A stretch of DNA of 37,535 nucleotides from positions 1-37,535 of the forward strand of contig JAFQHF010000159.1 of NCBI GenBank assembly GCA_017398105.1. The letters run 5' to 3'. This document shows positions 33,400-37,535 of this stretch, one piece after another. The position numbers were made by a program, and so were the translations under genes. Each line of letters opens with the position of its first letter. Position 1 is the stretch's first letter. The notes under the pieces were generated by a model. The model worked only from the letters and a program-made list of their open reading frames with translations, ran no database searches and was not told the origin of the DNA. The DNA is from Oscillospiraceae bacterium. GTDB taxonomy: Bacteria > Bacillota_A > Clostridia > Oscillospirales > Oscillospiraceae.

Positions 33400-33575
33400 T
33401 GTAGGGCGGGGTCATGACCCCGCCGAGCAGGCAGCGATTTGTGGAGGCAGTCGTGTATCGCAGCAGAGATTTCGGAATGGGATGCTTTTTGTACCTAAGA
33501 CATAAGAATGACTCGTTTCTGTTTCGGACAGTAGTTGCCGATACCGGGTCGGCGGGGACATGTCCCCGCCCTACA
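33400..33575. repeat. 176-bp MITE-like element, copy B of the TGTAGGGCGG family
   Basis: It has perfect 12-bp terminal inverted repeats, TGTAGGGCGGGG and CCCCGCCCTACA. Each end holds a 20-bp palindrome (GGCGGGGTCATGACCCCGCC; GGCGGGGACATGTCCCCGCC). The roughly 120-bp core has no ORF of note. It separates the cysteine desulfurase and mnmE genes. Confidence 0.8.
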
Positions 33576-33580
33576 ATATC

Positions 33581-34942
33581 TTACTTACCAACGCAAAATC
33601 TTTCAAAAATCCGGTTCGTAATATCTTCCCGCACCGTTGCGCCGGTGACTTCACCCATGGCTTCCATGGCTTCCTCCACATCCGTCAGTACCGCATCCGG
33701 GGTCAGACCCAGCTGCAGACCCTGCAGGGAGCGCAGCATGGCTTCGTAAGCCCGGCGGCAGGCATCAAACTGCCGTGCGTTGGTCAGAATGGAGCCGTCG
33801 CAGGGCGTGTCATTTTCGAACATGGCATCCACCATATCCGCCAGCTGATCCAGACCCTCGCCGGTTTTGGCGCAGATTTTGATGATGGTCATGAAGGGAA
33901 GATCGCTGGGCTCGATGCAGTCGCCCAGGTCGGTTTTGTTGATCAGGCATACGGCGTTTTCCTGATCGCAGCACAGATCAATGATGGCTTCGTCCTCATC
34001 GGTCAGGGGCTTGGAGCCGTCGCAGACGAAGATCACCAGATCTGCTTCCTCCACGGCCTTTTTGGAACGCTCCACACCGATGGCCTCCACGGTATCGGCA
34101 GTTTCCCGGATACCGGCGGTATCGATGAGCCGCAGCCGGGTGGAACCCAGCATGACGGTTTCCTCCACGGTATCCCGGGTGGTGCCGGGAATGTCCGTGA
34201 CGATGACCCGGTCGTAGCCGGCAAGGGCGTTGAGCAGACTGGATTTGCCCACATTGGGCTTGCCCACGATGGCAGCGGCCACGCCCTGCCGCAGAATCCG
34301 GCCCTGGCCGTAGGTCTGCAGGAGCTTGTACAGCTGCTTGGCATTGCTGCGCAGATTCGTGCGGTAGTTTTCCAGGCCGAAATCCTCAATATCCTCATCC
34401 GGATAATCCAGCACCGCGTGGAAATGGCTGCACAGGTTGGTCAGATCATCATAAATGGGCGCCAGCTTCTTCTGCAGCACGCCGCCTACCTGACCGGCTG
34501 CGTTGGCGGCGGCATCGGCGGTGTCTGCTTCGATCAGATCAATGACCGCCTCTGCCTGGGTCAGATCCAGCTTGCCGTTCAGAAAGGCACGCTTGGTAAA
34601 TTCGCCCCGCTTGGCAGGTCTGGCACCGGCCGTGTACAGAGCCTCCAGTCCGGCGGCCAGCACGGCAGGGGAGCCGTGGCAGTGAAATTCCACAGTATCC
34701 TCGCCGGTATAGCTGTGGGGGCCTCTGGATACCACCGCCATGCACTGATCGATGGTGCGGCCCTGCTTGTCGTGCAGCTGGCCCAGCATCAGCTTCCGGT
34801 CCGGAACCTGCGCCAGGACTTTATTGTTATTTAATGTAAATACCCGGTCCGAAACCGCAATGCAGTCATCGCCGGTGAGCCGGATGATTCCGATGGCGCT
34901 GACCTGATTGCCGGTGGACACGGCAGCAATGGTGTGAGACAT
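33581..34942 (-). CDS. mnmE: tRNA modification GTPase MnmE
   Basis: This 453-residue GTPase, with MnmG, makes the aminomethyl-type modification at U34 of several tRNAs. The N-terminal folate-binding domain has [22 protein letters not shown] residues and [22 protein letters not shown] (111-132). The G domain has G1 GKPNVGKS (227-234), G2 [10 protein letters not shown]3 DTAGIRET (274-281), G4 NKTD and the C-terminal catalytic Cys in FCVGK (450-453). GGAG lies seven bases before the ATG. MnmG is often a neighbour in Firmicutes but is not here. Confidence 0.97.
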   Translation of the reverse strand: MSHTIAAVSTGNQVSAIGIIRLTGDDCIAVSDRVFTLNNNKVLAQVPDRKLMLGQLHDKQGRTIDQCMAVVSRGPHSYTGEDTVEFHCHGSPAVLAAGLEALYTAGARPAKRGEFTKRAFLNGKLDLTQAEAVIDLIEADTADAAANAAGQVGGVLQKKLAPIYDDLTNLCSHFHAVLDYPDEDIEDFGLENYRTNLRSNAKQLYKLLQTYGQGRILRQGVAAAIVGKPNVGKSSLLNALAGYDRVIVTDIPGTTRDTVEETVMLGSTRLRLIDTAGIRETADTVEAIGVERSKKAVEEADLVIFVCDGSKPLTDEDEAIIDLCCDQENAVCLINKTDLGDCIEPSDLPFMTIIKICAKTGEGLDQLADMVDAMFENDTPCDGSILTNARQFDACRRAYEAMLRSLQGLQLGLTPDAVLTDVEEAMEAMGEVTGATVREDITNRIFERFCVGK

Positions 34943-34970
34943 GGTTAAACTCCTTAAACGCTACGAATTG

Positions 34971-35049
34971 TGTAGGGCGGCTTGCCCTCAAGCCGCCGTT
35001 TCTACAGAACTGGATCGGCTACGGCGGGCTGAGAGCAGCCTGCTCTACA
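34971..35049. repeat. 79-bp hairpin repeat, copy C
   Basis: Begins TGTAGGGCGG and ends GCTCTACA. The first inner hairpin is perfect (GGCGGCTTG/CAAGCCGCC); in copy A the same stem carries changes that mostly keep G-T pairs. It lies between mnmE and the NUDIX gene. Confidence 0.8.
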
Positions 35050-35066
35050 ACAAAATAGGATATGAA

Positions 35067-35678
35067 TTATTGTGCATCCAGGAATGCCAGAGGGTCACCC
35101 TCGCTGGCGATGAAATGCATCAGCATGTAAGCGCACATGATGGCAACGTTCTCTTCTTTTAAGATACGCCGGCATTCTTCCCGGTCGGCGATAACGACCT
35201 GGATTTCCTCGGATGCCTCCTGATGGGTATTGGTAGGCTCGCCGCTGCAGTAGCCGTAAACGGTGCCGCAGCTTTCATCGGTCATGCCGATGGTGGTGAA
35301 GAAGGGACGGCAATAGCTGCCGCCGTCCTTGGGAACGAAGGTCAGGCCGGTCTCTTCGAACATCTCCCGGATACCGGCTTCCATCATATCCTCCCCGTCC
35401 TCTACTAGTCCGGCGGGAAATTCATAGACAAACCCACCCAGAGGATACCGGTACTGGCGGATCAGAACCACCTTATCCTTCTTTTCGCCGTAAACGCCGT
35501 ACAGGATCACACCGTCCGGTTTGTTCTCCCGGGTGACGGCCTTCAGCTGTCCGATCTCCTTTGCCCGGGAGGAAACATAATAAGGAGAAACGCTGCCATC
35601 CCGGTGGATGGCTTCGAATTCGTAGAAATTCAGAAACCGGGTGTTGGTTTTCTTTTCGATTCTGCCTACCTTGCTCAT
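35067..35678 (-). CDS. NUDIX hydrolase, ADP-sugar pyrophosphatase-like
   Basis: This 203-residue enzyme has a complete NUDIX box, GLVEDGEDMMEAGIRE followed by MFEETGL (GX5EX7REUXEEXGU). The preceding YGEKKDKVVLIRQYRYPLGGFVYEFPAG is typical of ADP-ribose pyrophosphatases (NudF-like), which clear ADP-ribose and related sugars. The start at 35678 has AGGAGG seven bases upstream; upstream in-frame codons extend into the divergent gerA region and are rejected. Confidence 0.92.
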   Translation of the reverse strand: MSKVGRIEKKTNTRFLNFYEFEAIHRDGSVSPYYVSSRAKEIGQLKAVTRENKPDGVILYGVYGEKKDKVVLIRQYRYPLGGFVYEFPAGLVEDGEDMMEAGIREMFEETGLTFVPKDGGSYCRPFFTTIGMTDESCGTVYGYCSGEPTNTHQEASEEIQVVIADREECRRILKEENVAIMCAYMLMHFIASEGDPLAFLDAQ

Positions 35679-35770
35679 GGCGATACCTCCTGAAAGGTCA
35701 TAATAATTAACTATAGCATTTCTGAATAAAAAAAGCAATATCCGTCCATAATTCCCGGGAGGTGAGATCA

Positions 35771-37174
35771 ATGACGGATCAGCAGATACGAAATCTCTTT
35801 GAAGGGGCATCGGACTTTGAAGCCAGAACCCTTCGTACGGGGGCAGCGGTTCTCTACGGATATTTTATTGATGGGCTGGTAACCAGCAGCTTTGTGGCGG
35901 AGTATATCTATAAGCCTATCATGCTGGATCTTCCCAAGGACACTGCGCAGGCCTATGATGCTGCCCTCCGGGGCGCGGTTTACAATGCGGTGGCCCGGCC
36001 CTGCAGGGATCTGGCAGATGTGGCAGTCAAGATTGTCAACGGATTCTGCGTGGTTCTGTTCCCGGGAACGGGGGCCATCGCCTTCGAAGTCCGCACCGGT
36101 GTCAGCCGCGGCCCCCAGGCGCCGGATGTGGAGAATACCGTAAAGGGACCAAAAGATGCTTTCGTGGAAACGGTCCGCATCAACACCAGCCTGATCCGCC
36201 GCCATCTGCGTACACCGGATCTGCGCATCGACGGTCTGACTGTAGGCGAAAGAAGCCTGACCAATGTGGCGGTGGTCTGGATCAAGGGAATTACCAATCC
36301 GGATCTGGTGGAAAAAATGAATAAGCGCATCCGCTCCATCCGGATAGACGCGCTGCTCTCTCCGGCATCCGTGGAAGAATATATCACAGGCTCCAGAAAA
36401 ACGGCTTTTCCGCTGCTGCAATATACGGAACGACCGGACAGATTCTGCCAGGGACTGCTGGACGGCAGAATCGGCATCCTGATAGACGGCCTGCCACTGG
36501 CGTATCTGGCTCCGGCAACACTGGGGTATTTGATGGAGAGCCCGGAGGACAGAAGCAAGGATTATATATCTGCATCCTGCGTCCGGGTGCTGCGATACGG
36601 GGCACTGCTGCTGAGCCTGCTTCTGCCTGCGGTGTATATAGCAATGGTAATGTTCCATCCTCAATACCTGCCGCCGAAGCTGCTGGACACGATCCTGAAT
36701 GCAGATCAGCCGAGACCCTTTACCACCGCAGCAGAGGTGCTGGGCTTGTTGGTTGCCTATGAGCTGCTGCAGGAATCCGGAATCCACCTGCCTCAGGCCA
36801 TCGGACAGTCCGTATCCACCATCGGGGGCATCGTGGTGGGAACAGCTGCGGTGGAAGCAGGACTCATTGCGCCTATGGTTCTGATCGTAGTCAGTGTCAC
36901 CGGAATCTGTGGGTTTGTGCTTCCCAACCGGGATCTGGCCCAGGCAGTGCGGGTATGGCGGTTCGCACTGGCAGTGCTGGGGATGCTGGCGGGCATGTGG
37001 GGAACGCTGATCGGAACCGGCTTGCTGATGCTGCACCTGGCACGCCTGCGCTGCCTTGGTGTAAACTACCTGACACCGTTTCCGGGAAGCAGAGGTCTGC
37101 TCAGAAAGCGCCTGAAATACCAGAAGGAAAGGGATAGAAAGCTTTATCCGGAAGACAAACAAAACCAGGAATAA
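35771..37174 (+). CDS. Spore germination protein, GerA family (A subunit)
   Basis: This 467-residue protein is the A-type subunit of a germinant receptor in the spore inner membrane. It has the N-terminal soluble domains ([55 protein letters not shown] in parts; [13 protein letters not shown]) and a C-terminal membrane region with about five helices (residues 275-430). The conserved RGPQ..D..E....GP.DAF..T and N..LIRRR/H patterns are visible. The ATG at 35771 follows GGGAGGTGA by five bases. No B or C subunit gene follows; an rRNA-type promoter region comes next. An orphan A subunit may pair with subunits encoded elsewhere. It shows that the host lineage forms endospores. Confidence 0.93.
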   Translation: MTDQQIRNLFEGASDFEARTLRTGAAVLYGYFIDGLVTSSFVAEYIYKPIMLDLPKDTAQAYDAALRGAVYNAVARPCRDLADVAVKIVNGFCVVLFPGTGAIAFEVRTGVSRGPQAPDVENTVKGPKDAFVETVRINTSLIRRHLRTPDLRIDGLTVGERSLTNVAVVWIKGITNPDLVEKMNKRIRSIRIDALLSPASVEEYITGSRKTAFPLLQYTERPDRFCQGLLDGRIGILIDGLPLAYLAPATLGYLMESPEDRSKDYISASCVRVLRYGALLLSLLLPAVYIAMVMFHPQYLPPKLLDTILNADQPRPFTTAAEVLGLLVAYELLQESGIHLPQAIGQSVSTIGGIVVGTAAVEAGLIAPMVLIVVSVTGICGFVLPNRDLAQAVRVWRFALAVLGMLAGMWGTLIGTGLLMLHLARLRCLGVNYLTPFPGSRGLLRKRLKYQKERDRKLYPEDKQNQE

Positions 37175-37202
37175 AAAGTCTCAAAAAAGTGAAAAATAAT
37201 GC

Positions 37203-37231
37203 TTGACAAAAGGGGCGCGGTGTGCTAGTAT
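37203..37231 (+). promoter_or_regulatory. Tandem rrn-type promoter P1
   Basis: TTGACA (37203-37208), 17-bp spacer ending TGTGC, TAGTAT (37226-37231). A short CGCC/GGCG hairpin follows the start point. Confidence 0.8.
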
Positions 37232-37303
37232 ATGCAAGTCGCCTGCGGGCGGCGGAAACAACAGCAAATCTTGAAGAAGTTTGAAAAGAAATGAAAAAAG
37301 TTC

Positions 37304-37332
37304 TTGACAAACGACAAAAGATGTGCTAACAT
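37304..37332 (+). promoter_or_regulatory. Tandem rrn-type promoter P2
   Basis: TTGACA (37304-37309), 17-bp spacer ending TGTGC, TAACAT (37327-37332). GTTGCT-CAGCG-AGCAAC follows as a hairpin. It is 101 bp after P1. Confidence 0.85.
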
Positions 37333-37403
37333 AGCGAAGTTGCTCAGCGAGCAACGAGCAGAAAATCCACTCAGAAAAATTTGAAAAAACTTGAAAAAAG
37401 TTC

Positions 37404-37432
37404 TTGACAAATGAAACTGAATGTGATAGAAT
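37404..37432 (+). promoter_or_regulatory. Tandem rrn-type promoter P3
   Basis: TTGACA (37404-37409), 17-bp spacer ending TGTGA, TAGAAT (37427-37432). It is exactly 100 bp after P2 and preceded by the same GAAAAAAGTTC stretch. The DNA downstream (CCTTGTAAATTGAATAACG and A+T-rich leader) has no ORF and looks like a 16S rRNA leader; the 16S gene itself would start beyond the window. Confidence 0.85.
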
Positions 37433-37535
37433 GCAAAAGCTGTCAGCGAGAGCGAGCAGCGAACACTGTACCTTGTAAATTGAATAACGTAAAGACAAAC
37501 TTAAACACCTTGGACAAATTTATGGATTTGTTTAA

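Overview
The window looks like a gut Clostridia chromosome, probably Oscillospiraceae-like and spore-forming. The evidence is a GerA-type germinant receptor subunit, a short archaeal-type ProS, strong GGAGG ribosome sites and hairpin-rich intergenic repeats. No marker gene fixes the species; this is inference.

Region 1 (1-7.6 kb) is the inner part of an integrative mobilizable element. On the minus strand it carries an excisionase-like protein, a MobA/MobL (MOBQ) relaxase, a DUF3847-type accessory protein, a small HTH-like protein, a P4-type helicase and a separate CHC2 zinc-finger protein. On the plus strand it carries a zinc-finger protein (possibly DUF6076) and a sigma-factor-like protein. 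A hairpin followed by a sequence matching the MOBQ nic core lies next to the relaxase, so an oriT is visible. The integrase is not in the window and is probably just left of base 1.

Region 2 (7.7-25.1 kb) is an accessory catabolic locus with three modules. (a) A leftward set: an ATC-hydrolase-like protein, a GcvT-like methyltransferase-fold protein and two SDR dehydrogenases, divergent from a PucR-type regulator. (b) A leftward operon of two paralogous GH2 glycosidases, a GPH-type sugar symporter and a small PH-domain-like membrane protein, divergent from an AraC regulator, with a 25-bp inverted repeat in the mRNA leader. (c) A TetR regulator, an alpha/beta hydrolase and a ferredoxin-nitroreductase protein, divergent from a CruF-like membrane protein. 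Together they suggest uptake of a glycoside or glucuronide conjugate, cytoplasmic deglycosylation, then redox and possibly one-carbon processing of the aglycone. The substrate is not identifiable from sequence.

Region 3 (25.1-25.9 kb) is gene-poor. It holds a 25-codon peptide gene, three hairpins, and a possible decayed integrase end with a 28-bp near-copy of the sequence at the left edge of the window.

Region 4 (25.9-37.5 kb) is core chromosome: L-serine dehydratase, ProS, a small P-loop kinase, a GNAT, glutamate dehydrogenase, a cysteine desulfurase, MnmE, a NUDIX ADP-sugar pyrophosphatase and GerA. It is interrupted by a DUF559 nuclease gene bracketed by inverted REP-like repeats and by three copies of a TGTAGGGCGG hairpin repeat. 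The window ends in three strong promoters about 100 bp apart, as expected just upstream of an rRNA operon.
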